NCBI GenBank assembly: GCA_021307315.1
Contig: JAJSPD010000038.1
Location: forward strand, 124,001-188,000
Source: Bisporella sp. PMI_857
Lineage: Eukaryota; Ascomycota; Leotiomycetes; Helotiales; Helotiaceae
Length of the DNA stretch: 64,000 nucleotides
Direction of reading: 5' to 3'
The notes beneath the pieces are model-generated. The model worked only from the letters and a program-made list of their open reading frames with translations. It did no database searches and was not told where the DNA came from. The position numbers and the translations under genes were made by a program. Every line of letters begins with the position of its first letter. Within the stretch, counting starts at the first letter, position 1. Positions 23,715-34,970 of this stretch are shown here, in pieces.

Positions 23715-25521
23715 ATGTCCAAGACCTTCAGCGTCAGTGACGTTGCGTCGCATAATAAACCCACCGATCTCTACATCATCGTCGACGATGACGTCTACGA
23801 CTTGACAGCCTTCGCAGATGAGCACCCAGGTATGCAACAAGTCTGGCTTGCACATTATCCCACTAACGACAACCAGGAGGAAAGAAGATTCTCACACGGG
23901 TCGCCGGGAAGGACGCTTCAAAGCAGTTCTGGAAGTATCATAACGACGGGATCCTGAAGAAATACAAGGGAAAGCTACAGGTCGGATCCATCGAGGGCAA
24001 AAAGGCAGCTGCACCACCACCACCACCACCTCCTCCAGCTCCCACTGCAAAGAAAGAGCCTGTAAAGCCTGCGGCCGAATCTGGTACGGTGGTCCCCGTG
24101 CCAGGCTCGGGAGAGTATCCTGAGCCTCTAGATCCATTTGGAGATCTGGTGCCATTCGGAGACCCAAGCTGGTATCAAGGAGTAAGCTGTCCGCGACCTG
24201 CCATGGCAGAATGCTTACTAACAAAACATAGTATCATTCGCCCTACTTCAACGAGACTCACGCTGCTCTGCGCGAAGAGATCAGAGAATGGGTCTCCAAC
24301 GAAATCGAGCCCAATGTTGGTGAGTGGGACGAGGCGCGCAAAGTTCCCGACGAGATCTACAAGCAGATGGGCACACGCGGTTATTTGGCTGGATTATTGG
24401 GCATGCATTACCCGGCCGAATATACCAAGAACCGCATCGCTGCTGTTGCACCCGAGAAGTGGGATCTCTTCCACGAGATGCTGCTTACCGACGAGCTCTC
24501 ACGCGCTGCCTCTGGTGGATTTGTCTGGAACGTCATTGGTGGTTTCGGTATTGGGTGCCCACCTCTGGTCAAATTTGGGCAGAAATCCTTGGTGGAGCGT
24601 ATTTTGCCTGGCATTTTGAACGGTGACAAGAGAATTTGTCTGGCAATCACAGAGCCTGATGCAGGTAGTGATGTCGCAAACTTGACCTGCGAGGCTAAGT
24701 TGTCCGAAGACGGCAAGCACTATATCGTGAACGGAGAGAAGAAGTGGATTACCAATGGTATCTGGTCTGATTACTTCACTACCGCGGTCAGAACTGGCGG
24801 ACCTGGCATGAACGGTATCTCAGTTCTCTTGATCGAGAGATCAGCCGGTGGTGTCAGCACGCGAAAGATGGACTGCCAAGGTGTCTGGTCTTCCGGAACC
24901 ACATACATTACATTCGAGGATGTCAAGGTGCCGGTTGAGAACTTGATTGGCAAGGAAAACAAAGGCTTCAAAGGTAGGCTAAATATCTGTCCCTCTCGGT
25001 ACTACTATATCCAGCTAACAAATTTAGTCATCATGACCAACTTCAACCACGAACGTATTGGCATCATCATCCAATGCATCCGCTTCTCCCGCGTCTGCTA
25101 CGAAGAATCAGTCAAATACGCCAACAAGCGCCGTACCTTCGGTAAGAAGTTGATCGAGCACCCGGTCATCCGTCTAAAGCTCGCCCATATGGCCCGCCAA
25201 ATCGAGGCCTCCTACTCCTGGCTCGAATCCCTCATCTACCAATGCTCGACCATGGGCGAGACGGAAGCCATGCTGCGACTCGGCGGACCCATCGCAGGCC
25301 TGAAGGCCCAGGCCACCGTCACATTCGAGTACTGCGCCCGCGAGGCGAGCCAGATCTTCGGCGGGCTGAGTTACTCCCGCGGCGGGCAGGGCGGCAAGGT
25401 CGAGCGGCTGTACCGTGACGTCAGGGCGTATGCTATCCCCGGCGGAAGTGAAGAGATCATGCTGGACCTGAGTATCAGGCAGAGCTTAAAGGTGGGTCAG
25501 GTTCTAGGGATGAAGCTGTAG
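23715..25521 (+). CDS. Cytochrome b5 domain fused to acyl-CoA dehydrogenase
   Basis: Four exons (23715-23829, 23877-24181, 24232-24973, 25028-25521) give 551 residues. Residues 1-80 are a cytochrome b5 domain: the haem ligand motif HPGG at 37-40 (rebuilt across intron 1) and the second His at 60 (KYHND). A Pro-rich linker with eight prolines follows. From about residue 140 there is a complete acyl-CoA dehydrogenase: N-terminal helical part, the FAD-domain motif LAITEPDAGSD, the KKWITNG strand, and the C-terminal helical domain with YANKRRTFGKKL, QIFGGLSYSRGG and the ending IPGGSEEIM, where the Glu matches the usual catalytic region. It presumably oxidises an acyl-CoA or similar substrate, with the b5 haem as built-in electron carrier. 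It ends in MKL, which is not a canonical peroxisomal signal; location is unsettled. Confidence 0.9.
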
Positions 25522-26184
25522 GCTTCACAGGATGGGATGTGGCATGAGACCAAGACTGGTGCGATGAGATTCACCTAATACGGGGTCGGCATTTTTTTCG
25601 TCGTTTTGTACATTAGGGTGTCGGTTGGGTATAGCGTGCATAAAATCAATGCATATATTCCTTTTATATATACACATCAAATCATGCATCACTTTACTTT
25701 TTACTGTTACTTCTTGATCCGATCCGCTGACTTTCACGATTGACCCTGCTCTGTTAAGTTTTTCTTTCTAGAAATTGATCAGTGATGCTGTAGCTATTCA
25801 CCGCTTACCATCTCGCATCAAAGATATCCAACCCTCTTCCTTCCCATGTCGGAACAAGCACGCTGCCTCTCCTAGAAGAATCCGCATCACATCGCGAGGG
25901 CTCCCGCCAAAAGCAACGAACCAAAACGGGGGAGAAAAACGTCGGGAACGAGATATTTGCATCTTTCTTATTTAGTAATTGGGTAATGATGCAGGGTAAG
26001 TCTATCGCTTCTACCATCCACCCAGCCACGTTCCTGATAACTATAGGTTTTAACCAAGCCCTACATGAGAGTGGATCCAGCTCCGTGCTTGTTATACCTG
26101 TTATTGATCCTGATTCTGGTGAGGTGGGAGTTGCAACCGCGATTATCGGCATGTGCGAGGGGGCCTACGTTCTGGGCGCTTCTG
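25522..26184. other. Convergent intergenic gap
   Basis: Spacer between the 3' ends of the fusion gene (+) and the proline-rich gene (-). Plus-strand frames running into 26.4 kb are antisense shadows. Nothing else seen. Confidence 0.5.
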
Positions 26185-27320
26185 TTACTCTGTACGCAGA
26201 TTCGCCCCGTTCTCTACTTCAAAGCCACCGTCCCGCTTCAAATTCCCATGGCCATGTTCAACACGTCCGATTTTGCGTGCTGGCATATCTGTCGTTTGAA
26301 CCGTTTCTCCATCTACATCCGCACGACTCTCTCCCGATACCTCCGATTCCGATCCGGTGCGATGCCTTCCTGGGTTTTCTGATATGCCATATCCTACACC
26401 CTCTACGGGATATGAGATGCCCGGAACTGGCGCACTCTGGACTGTAGAAGGAGCCCCGGCCGGCTGCGGACGGTCAGCTGGATATGGCGAAACACACGTT
26501 TGCCCGGTCATGGGGTGATGATCACCAAAGTGCGGCGGAGGAACAGGCTTCGGCGGCTTATTATAATTCGCTTCAGCCGAGCCAGGGGGGAAATGAGCTG
26601 GTCCGCACGCCTTTTCGTTTCCTATCCCCGTGTTCTGCTGAGGAGGAGACAGACGGTGGCTGTTCTGTGGAGGATATGGATTCTGTGACTGGCACACCCG
26701 CAATTGATGTGAGACTATGATCGAACGCGCACTGACGGACCCCGTTGTTACCGTGAATCAAACTTACCAGAGAATAGTAGCGATTCACAACCGGCGGCTG
26801 ATCTATTCCATTAGGATAATGGATATCATCGTAACAGAAATTCGGCCTAGCCGCGGCTGCCGCATGAAAATCTGGTTTGGGAGGTAAAGATGCAGTCCCT
26901 TGGGCTGCGATAACACTGCTTGGGCGAGCCTCATGGGCTTCATGAGTGTTGCCTTGTGCCCCGTGCGTTCTAACAGGAGTTTGTTGTTCTCCTGAATGCG
27001 CGAGACGTGATGCAGAAGCAGATTGTTTTTCAATTGAAGATAGCTTTGCCGCTGCGGCAGCGGGAGGTGGTGGTGCTTTCTAAATATTAGAAAAATGCTA
27101 GAGGAATGTGTACAGTTTACTCACTATTCGACGGGACAGGGTAAACTTTTCTTGGAATGTCAGACTGAGAACGAGCCTGCTCTGTATTTTCAGGTGGCGC
27201 TGCTGGAGCGCTTACTGAAGTAGATCCGTGATTACCTTTACTTGGAGTTTGGCTCTCGTTTGTTGATAAGTTCTCCATCGACGACGGAGCTTCATTTCGT
27301 GATGCTTGCTCTTTCTCCAT
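26185..27320 (-). CDS. Proline-rich hypothetical protein, junction 1 uncertain
   Basis: Not recognised. Likely exons are 27320 to ~27147 (or 27125), 27079-26768 and 26682-26185. The ATG at 27320 starts MEKEQASRNEAPSS. The chain is hydrophilic and low in complexity: KAPPPPAAAAAK opens exon 2, NGIDQPPVVNRYYSL closes it, and exon 3 is Pro/Gln/Gly-rich (NPYPPQNSHRLSPPQQN, PPKPVPPPHFG). No signal peptide or membrane helix. The exon 2/3 junction (gtaagt donor, cacag acceptor) is clean. The exon 1/2 junction is not: the best donor (gtgagt at 27124-27119) is one base out of frame with exon 2, while an in-frame alternative uses the weak donor gtttac at 27146-27141. The last gives 327 residues. Could be a genuine variant splice, a sequencing error or early decay. 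Confidence 0.55.
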
Positions 27321-28236
27321 GCTGGGAGGAAGTCGTAGTTTCTCAAGTGATATAATATAACAGGGCACGGAATTGAGCTGCGATAATGCTGGGCCAGAGT
27401 GTGCTTCATCTGCGAATTATTTTTGACACAGCATTGATAAGAGAACAATCTAGAGAAGGTGATGAGGTAACAGTGACTGGGGACGTGGCTTCTATTCACG
27501 GAAGTCACGTCAATCGATTAGCAGTTAGCCATCCTAATGTGTTCAAAAACCACAAGCAGGAAGCCCAAGCACCAAAATAGGCCGGGTTAAGAAGGCGTAC
27601 ACAAGACTTTGAGAATAAAGGCTAGCAGTAATGGTTTGGATTGATCAAGACTAAGCGAGAAATAAAGGGGCATATCACGTGAATTTATCGTTTCCTGTAC
27701 TCCGAAGATTACATACGCACAGGACCAAGATGAAATCTTTGTCACTGTAATAAGCACTCATGTTGTAAGGTTATTGTTTTGCCAGAACCGTACACCGTGA
27801 TCATACGGGGTCAAGGAGAGGATCGTCAATTGATTGGAAGTTGCCTGGGTGATCTTCCTAGGCTGCTTGGAAATAACGAGCATTCATCTCTATGCTGGTA
27901 CTCGGAACTGACGATAGCTACCTAGGCGTCGCAGCGTCTTTCCCTCTTAGTTGTATCATTGGAACGGTGGCATGCAGAACGCTCAAGGCCATGTTTGCAT
28001 GGGAGATAAGATAGCTAATCCGCACGAAACACTACCGGCACGCCAAATCCTGAAGAGAATAGCTTTTTCTGAGAGACAGCATAGCCTGTTAGAGATGCTA
28101 TTTCTGAATTTGTCTCATGAAAAGCTATATGCTGATGCGTGACAGGCATTTTATAATCCTCAACACAGGCGTCTTTTCATCGATGCTTGAAGAACGTTCT
28201 AATCTATCGGCCAAATCCTTCCTGACTCTTAATTTC
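27321..28236. other. Intergenic
   Basis: Promoter side of the proline-rich gene and the 3' side of aldose epimerase. Has one CACGTG near 27677. No gene recognised. Confidence 0.5.
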
Positions 28237-29668
28237 TCAGGCTTCGTCAACCCAAGCCTCATAGACTGCCGTGCTGGTATAGATCTGGCCTTTCTTCAAA
28301 ATCACCTGATCCCGCCAGCCAGGCACATTAACGGCATTGACAAAGCGGCTAGGCTCGACACAAAATCCGCTCCTGCGGCCGCGCGCTGGAAGCGTTTTGC
28401 CATTTCCCGTAACTTCCGGTACGTCAATGTATTTGCCGGTGTAAAACTGGAAGGCGGGCTCTGTGCTGGAGACCCGGAGGTGGATCTTGGTGGATGGATG
28501 GTAGGCGTCAATCAGCGTGCTCAAAGGCTGCTCGGCAGTGCTAAGGGATTGGACAGTGTCTGACCGGGCACCTTGACTTGGCGTATTTGGCGGTCTGTAA
28601 GGTTCGATATTAGCATAGATAAACAATTTACGAGATGGCATATTCAAAAAGGCAAGCAAACTGAAGATCAATTAATCGATATAAGCTCAGATCGAGATTG
28701 TCTCCATCGGCAGTGGGATATTTGATAACGGAGATACTCGTGTACTTACGGGACTACAAAGCAATCATCGATGTCGGGGTCAGTAACCCCGAGGGTGAAC
28801 TTCTGTCCAGGAACAATGGTTACACTATGACCAGGACCAACCTCATAGCGTTTGGGTAGGTCATTTGGTATTCCACCATCATCCACGGGTAAATAGATAT
28901 CCGTATAGAGGGTGACTTCGGTGCCATCAACTGGATATCTCAAAGTCAGCGTAAATGATCAGATGCGGGGGGCTCATAGCCGCGTGGAATTCAGTACGTT
29001 GCTGAGATATGTATAGATATAAGAAACATACAAAAAAAGCGGCCACTTACTTGTTGGCTGTCCAGAAAGATTAAAATACCTTCCCCCAATTTAGCAAGCC
29101 TAGAAGAAGCGGGGCTTGAAAACTCACGAATGATTCGTTAGGTTAATCACCGTTTCTTCAACCTCGTCTCCAACGAGCTCTGCTTTGTACTTGGCAACCA
29201 AAGTAGTCTTCTTATCTTCACTCACGGTTGTGGTATACTCTACGGAAGCCGCAACTGTTCCCGGATAGCCTTCGTCCCCATCTTTGCTCTTGATAGTGAA
29301 TGTCACGCTCTTGCCAGTATCTGAGCGCTCCCAGACTTGCTTTCCCCAGCCATTCACACCACCATGCAAAGAGTTTGGGCCGTTGTTGACGGCTAGCGGA
29401 TATGACTTGCCGTTCAAGTTATTGATCTGAGCACCACCAACTCGGTTTGCAACTCGGCCAATGGTTTCACCGAAATAGGGAGCATTGTACTTGACATATC
29501 TATTTATCTATCAGTATTCACGGGAAAGATAATAGCGTACATTCGTCTCGAATCTCCCACTACTCACTGCTCTTGAGTATCAAAACCTTGCACGATATTG
29601 ATGCCATTGACCTCAAACTTTTGAATAGAAGCGCCAAGTGGCAGGAACTTCACAGGCTCGTTGGACAT
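28237..29668 (-). CDS. Aldose 1-epimerase (galactose mutarotase-like)
   Basis: Interconverts alpha and beta anomers of hexoses such as glucose and galactose. Five exons on the minus strand (29668-29568, 29499-29128, 29079-29051, 28930-28750, 28594-28237) join in frame to 346 residues, the normal size. Exon 3 is only 29 nt and encodes YFNLSGQPT. Family residues are visible: GRVANRV near 48-54, NSLHGG with His79, NLTNHSYFNLSG with His157 (the catalytic acid His region), DPDIDDCFVV, and Glu308 in GFCVEPSRFV as the expected catalytic base. No signal peptide, so cytosolic action is likely. It belongs to the fungal GALM-like group; substrate preference among sugars cannot be read from sequence. Confidence 0.93.
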
Positions 29669-30613
29669 TTTCAAGGAGTGCCTTAGACTTGGGAGTAGAA
29701 AGCGAGGTAGAGAAGGTTTCATGTACTTTATGAAAGAAGCTATTTAGGAAGCAAGACGTATGAAGCTTTATAAAGTGAAGTGTCGTTTACTTTGGATGAA
29801 AGAGGGAACATTCAGCCTGATGTCCAAAGTGGGGTCGTTTAGTGGGGTTGATTGGTGGGGAAGCCACGAAAAATGCGCGCCTATCAGATCACACTACTGA
29901 TCTAGAAGTGTCCTTGGCTGGGATGGTGAAGTTTCAAAATAAGTAGAGAGATATAGAGTAGTTATTGGTCTCATTTGTGCTGCATTCTTAGAACAGTATT
30001 GTTGTCACAGAGTAAAATAAGCTGGAAAGCACTTGCTACGCAAATAAACATCTACTATGATAACGATCTAGACCATCTATCAAAGCAGATTTCAGAAAAT
30101 GACATTTTGGGAAAATGGCGTAGATATCGATAGAAAACTGCAGAGTTCTTGAGAACCTTTTGGCAGAGGGAACAAAAGCTGCCTCCTGGGCAAAACACAG
30201 AGTAAAGCTGTAATTCTCACCCAAGCCATTCTATTTTAAGAAACCCACTGCCTGCTACCAATAGTCTTTCTCCTGTTTATTTGAAGTCTTGTCTATTTGA
30301 AGTCGCTGCCACGGAAAAATATGCTCCACAAGATATAAATGTAAACTTATATCAGCAGCGTGGCTCCTTTCCAATGCCAACGACGATGAATCCGCGAGTC
30401 ATGGTAGATCAAATGATATTTTTTTCAAAGTCGATACTATTGTGTTAACATTTCTTAGGTACTTCAGATAAAAGGGAGAAGCCAAGATTCTGCGAATTCA
30501 TTTTCCAAGTCTACCGTCATGCGAATTCTAAATTTGGCTTCTAGTCTCGAAAAATAGTTATACAGCTAACGCACGTCTATTATTTGTGTTTGAACTTGAA
30601 GTAGTCTGAATTG

Positions 30614-30727
30614 CAGTACTGATTTTTAGACTACTTCGGTTTACAGTAAACGGATATCGCATAAGGGGAGTTAGAGCACAAACGACTTCTAGCACTTATA
30701 ACCGAAGTAGTCTAAATTGCAGTACTG
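30614..30727. mobile_element. 114-bp inverted-repeat (MITE-like) element
   Basis: Ends are inverted copies of 28 bp (30614-30641 against 30700-30727) with three mismatches. Both start with the palindrome CAGTACTG and share the core AGACTACTTCGGTT. A further direct copy of the right end (GAAGTAGTCT plus GCAGTACTG core, 30598-30621) abuts the left side and shares its CAGTACTG, as if two elements sat head to tail. No open frame inside; no clear target-site duplication. Confidence 0.6.
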
Positions 30728-31186
30728 TAGAAAATAAAGTAAGGAGATGCCCTAACTTCTTTTGGCGAGGTTTGTAGTAAACTAGGCTATTCGACTAAAG
30801 AGCTAAGAGGTCGAAGGCGCATGAACTTTAAGAGACCGTTCTTAGAACATTACTTTGCACAGGCTATATGATCATATCAACATCATACGGCTTGCATATT
30901 CATCCTCAAATATATTTTTTATTATTTTTTATTATAATCTCAGGCATGATACAACCCAAATAAGGAGGCGCTATGCGTGGCATAATTGGCTAAGGGGCTG
31001 AGCATACGGCTGTGCCGAATTTCGTCATTTACGATCTACACGTCGCCACGTGCTATGCCCACGTGACCTATATTAGTGTTTGCTAATCCCTAAGCCTAAT
31101 ACACTTTGAATTATATACTAAGTTTTAGTCTTTTAATTTTATGCTACCGCACCTTATAAGCTCCTTCGGCTACGATTATCCCTGCA

Positions 31187-31193
31187 TATATAA
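31187..31193 (+). promoter_or_regulatory. TATA-box candidate for HET gene 1
   Basis: TATATAA about 95 nt before the ATG at 31288, a good distance for a fungal core promoter. Confidence 0.45.
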
Positions 31194-31287
31194 GTGTGGT
31201 AGCTTTTTAAATGCAGGTAAGCGAGGCCTGCCTGAACATAACCCAACCACTTCACTATTTCTCTAAAACAGGGGACCACTTCTACCC

Positions 31288-33228
31288 ATGCCTTGCAAGT
31301 CTTGCAAGAATTTAGACCTACGCGGTCATGAAGAAGGCTTCATTTTGAAACTGGCTGACATCCGAGAAACATGCAAATACTGCTCACTTCTACTTAGCCT
31401 CGTTCAGCACTTCTCTGCTCACGCCTATCATGACAGAGTAAAAGGCAGGTTGCGGATCGATCTGCAAAATTCCACTGCGACAAATGTAGAGATAATCTCC
31501 ACTACCGATGAGTATGGCTCTTCTGAGACCTTGGCGAGTCTTTGGGTTTATCGTAGATTCGGTAGGTGGCATTCTATGTTCTTTCTCTATGATATGGTCA
31601 CTGTGCTTAGAATACCAGATGCTCCAATAGCTGAACTACCGACTTTGGGAGCCCTTGGCTTCTTGTCAACTCGACCAGATTCTCACGAGTGCTTTTCATT
31701 CATTCATGACAGAATCCAGAATTGTTGTGCATCACATCCAAAATGCGGCGGGTCAATTTCAGCGCCATTGCCGAAACGGGTCATCAATATTGGGTCCACT
31801 GCCAAAGACCCCATTAGGCTTGCCGAGCCAAGTAATATCCAAGCAGCATACATTGCCTTGAGCCACTGTTGGGGTGGCCACCAACCCATAAAGACCACCT
31901 CGTCATCCCTCCCTCAGATGCAAGCCAACATCGAATGGAATGATCTCTCCCGAGTGTTCCAAGACGCAATTACAGTAGCGAGACGATTAAATATTGAATG
32001 GATCTGGATCGACTCCTTCTGTATCATTCAAGACAGCAAAGTGGACTGGGAAATCGAATCTGCAAAGATGTGCGATTATTACTCAAACGCTTACTTTACC
32101 ATCTCAGCATCTTCCTCCAAGAATGGAACCATTCCTTTTCTACATGAACGTGAGTCAAAATGGCAGACCGAAAAGTTTCCATTCTCATGTACCGATGGCC
32201 AAGAAGTTGAAATTCTCGCGCGCAGACACACAGGCAGTTCGATGGCTCAGGTTATCGAATATCTAAGCCCACTTGCCTCACGCGCATGGTGTTGGCAAGA
32301 AAATGTCCTCTCGACACGGGTATTGCATTACACTCAATCTGAGCTCATTTTCGAATGCAAGACCGAAGTAGTCTCCGAGGATGGGGCAAAACCAAGAGGA
32401 TTATATTCCATGGGTCTCGCCCAAATACTCTCTAGCGGTGGTGTGAAAGAAAAAGATCCGTACGGATGCTGGCATCATCTGATTGAGTCCTACTCCATAC
32501 GGGAACTTACATTTGAGAGTGATAAGTTGCCGGCTGTTAGCGGTGTTGCGAAGCAAATCCAGAAAAGAACGAACTCTGTCTATCTAGCAGGATTATGGGG
32601 TGAGAATCTGCCTATGGAGTTATGCTGGTCCGTTGATTACGTCTCTTCCAATTCTCCTCCACTAATGCAACCGGAGACATACATAGCCCCAACTTGGTCC
32701 TGGGCATCTGTGAGTGGCGTACTGGACTTCGTTTCTCACGACCAAAAAGCTCCATTCACTTCTATTGTCACGGTTCTAGACGTCCATGTTTCGGTGTCTG
32801 GATTGAATAAGTATGGGGAGGTCCAAGACGGATACATAATGTTGAAAGGAATGGTGTCAAAAGTCAGGATCAACTGCACAGAGCCGAGCAATTGTTGGAG
32901 TTACACAGTTGGTAAGGATCCAATGATACGAGAGCCGATTGCGCCAGACTGTGCACTATGCCCCTGTGAAATGAGACAGGGAAGTGGCGATGAAGAAGTG
33001 ACGGTGAGGAGAGCACAGAAAGGGGATATATTGGTACCTTTTCAGGAAGATGTCTATTGTGTGCATATTGGGAAGGAAGTTAGCGACGATTATACCGCCC
33101 TATATGGTATGGTGATAGCTCCTTCACATATGGGCGATGGAACTTACGTTCGGATTGGGTTGATCCGGCTCGATGATGAAACTTGGTTTGAAGGAGGGAC
33201 AGTAGAGATGACTATAGAGATCCGGTAG
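31288..33228 (+). CDS. HET-domain protein 1 (heterokaryon incompatibility family)
   Basis: Intronless, 646 residues, ATG at 31288 behind a TATA box. The N-terminus MPCKSCKNLDLRGHEE with the later CKYCSLL is the Cys-pair opening often found in this family. The HET domain runs from about residue 190: IALSHCWGGHQPIKT, then IEWIWIDSFCIIQDSKVDW, CDYYSNAYFTISASSSKN, and SRAWCWQENVLSTRVLHYTQSELIFEC. The C-terminal half has the usual APTWSWASVSG and a beta-rich tail. HET proteins trigger programmed cell death when genetically different fungal cells fuse; most family members have no tested role. The frame is intact, so the gene may be functional. The coding region contains a 13-bp match to the MITE end (32362-32374). 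Confidence 0.92.
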   Translation: MPCKSCKNLDLRGHEEGFILKLADIRETCKYCSLLLSLVQHFSAHAYHDRVKGRLRIDLQNSTATNVEIISTTDEYGSSETLASLWVYRRFGRWHSMFFLYDMVTVLRIPDAPIAELPTLGALGFLSTRPDSHECFSFIHDRIQNCCASHPKCGGSISAPLPKRVINIGSTAKDPIRLAEPSNIQAAYIALSHCWGGHQPIKTTSSSLPQMQANIEWNDLSRVFQDAITVARRLNIEWIWIDSFCIIQDSKVDWEIESAKMCDYYSNAYFTISASSSKNGTIPFLHERESKWQTEKFPFSCTDGQEVEILARRHTGSSMAQVIEYLSPLASRAWCWQENVLSTRVLHYTQSELIFECKTEVVSEDGAKPRGLYSMGLAQILSSGGVKEKDPYGCWHHLIESYSIRELTFESDKLPAVSGVAKQIQKRTNSVYLAGLWGENLPMELCWSVDYVSSNSPPLMQPETYIAPTWSWASVSGVLDFVSHDQKAPFTSIVTVLDVHVSVSGLNKYGEVQDGYIMLKGMVSKVRINCTEPSNCWSYTVGKDPMIREPIAPDCALCPCEMRQGSGDEEVTVRRAQKGDILVPFQEDVYCVHIGKEVSDDYTALYGMVIAPSHMGDGTYVRIGLIRLDDETWFEGGTVEMTIEIR

Positions 33229-34225
33229 CAGTAATACAAAGGCCTCCAAAATTAGCTCAACTTGTCCTCGTGAGTTCAAATTCTCAGGGTCTGTCTCTCA
33301 ATTTGCCGCCGAGTGGTGTTGCTTGCATCACCTCTCACGTCCCTATGTATTTGTTTCAGCCTTTGCATAAATGCACCTTTCGAATGCGGGGTGAGGCCTG
33401 GCAGGTCGGATTTTCAACGAGCCAACTTATTAGGACCAAGAGTTGGTTAGGGTTGATCAATATAGCTAGGACTCAACCTAAGGGGCCAATGAGTGCTAAA
33501 GCTTGAATTACGTAGCTAAGGCCTCTAAATAAGTAGTTCTAGCTTCGATTAACCTCCGAAGACCCATATATTAAGTGTCCACTTAGTCTTAGCAACCTAA
33601 ACTAAAGACCCATTCCTCCGTCGATCGAGTCCAGAAGTCATGAACCCAATACAATAAGGCGGGTTGGCGGACCCAGTCCGGGGACGTGGATATTTCCCCG
33701 GCAGTCTATACACATTGAATATTTCAGATGTGCCCAACACCAGATTGCCTCTAAGTCTTCTGAAGCCACAGAGCATACGGATTATTACAAGCCCCAAGCT
33801 CAGGACCTCAAGCATCAGACCCAATAGCAAACCAAAACCAAGCCTTTGGTAACCCAAGATCACCGATTAAAATGTGGGTCTGCTGTCAGCGCGATGCCAG
33901 CCATGCTAGGTAATCATCTTGCTCACTTGATTAGGTGCACTTTCTGCTGCCGTAGTGCTTAAGGCCGCATGGGTTGCTTTGCATACTGAGATGAGAGCTG
34001 ATGACCAGGGACTAAATATGCATACTAAGTAAACAAGTTGCTCAAGCATGGTAAAATTGTCGATTCGAAAGGAAATAGTTGTGTATTTTAGACTCCTTAC
34101 AATATCAATGAATTAAATATTATATTAAAAAAATCTTCTCCCAGAATGGTATCAAATCTCAGACCTTTAACGGCCACCAAAAGGTAAAACTACCACTACC
34201 ACCAGCTCGTAGAGTGATTAATTTA
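33229..34225. other. Convergent intergenic gap
   Basis: Between HET gene 1 (+) and the MARVEL-like gene (-). Short frames on both strands have no family signal; no gene seen. Confidence 0.5.
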
Positions 34226-34970
34226 TTAGACAGCATTATAACCTGTAGCAGGTACGGGTTGTTGGTTGTACGATGTAGGCGGCTGCATAATGGCACCATG
34301 AGCTTCCATCTGGCGATTCTCCTAGACACCGTTAGTAAGCCTAAGCCTCCCAAAACAAGATGCGCATACCTCCATATTACCAACTGGTGCAGGGTGAGGC
34401 TGCGAATGTCCTCCCGCGCCACGATGCTTATGCACAAAATACGCCGTAGCGAATAGCGTAATGATGAACAGCATACTGTATCACATTAGCTGGCTTCTCT
34501 TTTGCTGCCTTGTCAAAAGAAGTCAAAGAAAAAAGAACTAACAACTGAAACGCCCCAAGTACTGCACAAGTAATCAACACATTCTGCCATCGTCTCGCCG
34601 TCGGTCCCCTCAAGAGGTAGTCCCCAAAATACAAAAATGCATTTTCCACACTATTCGCCTCCGCAGCCGTCTTCGCGAAGGAGATCAGCCAGAAGATAAT
34701 GAGGAAGAGGTCGAGTGCGAGAATGGCCCAGTAGTTGTAGCCTGATGTAAGCTTCCTCTCTGTGAAGAGGGCGTAGAGAACGAAGAGGAATGTAACGATG
34801 GAGGTAAAGAGTGTAAGGTCGTAGCCGGAGGTTCCGTAGACCCAGATTCCGTAGGCGGAGAGCCCGAGCAGGGTGGTTCCGATGAGGAATTGAAGGATAC
34901 GGATGACTGTGAGTGAAGTGGGCACACGTGGGATGTGATCCTTATTGATGTGACGAGTTGTTGTCGACAT
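34226..34970 (-). CDS. MARVEL-like four-helix membrane protein
   Basis: Three exons (34970-34543, 34475-34370, 34321-34226) give 209 residues. The unspliced frame would stay open past exon 1, but the splice (gttagt donor, atacag acceptor) restores a proper fourth helix and a natural tail. Four hydrophobic helices are visible: IRILQFLIGTTLLGLSAYGIWVYG, LFTSIVTFLFVLYALF, YWAILALDLFLIIFWLISFAK, and VLITCAVLGAFQF joined to MLFIITLFATAYFVHK. The pattern (Arg/Gln-rich first helix start, AKTAAEA after helix 3) is that of fungal MARVEL-domain proteins, which sit in the plasma membrane or eisosome-type microdomains. The cytosolic tail is His/Pro/Gln-rich. Family call is by pattern; no specific function is known. 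Confidence 0.85.

Larger units (their letters stand above)
29669..31287. other. Gene-free spacer with a MITE-like element
   Basis: Divergent upstream region between aldose epimerase (-) and a HET gene (+). Apart from the inverted-repeat element at 30614-30727 it is AT-rich DNA with no supported gene; a 62-codon frame at 30036-30224 has no supporting signal. Confidence 0.55.

Noticed and set aside
26484..26720. Plus-strand frames across 25.9-26.7 kb
   Set aside because: Antisense to the proline-rich minus-strand exon 3; no family signal.
31045..31075. Recurrent CACGTG palindromes in intergenic DNA (e.g. here two close together)
   Set aside because: About a dozen were noticed in 64 kb, close to the number expected from composition.
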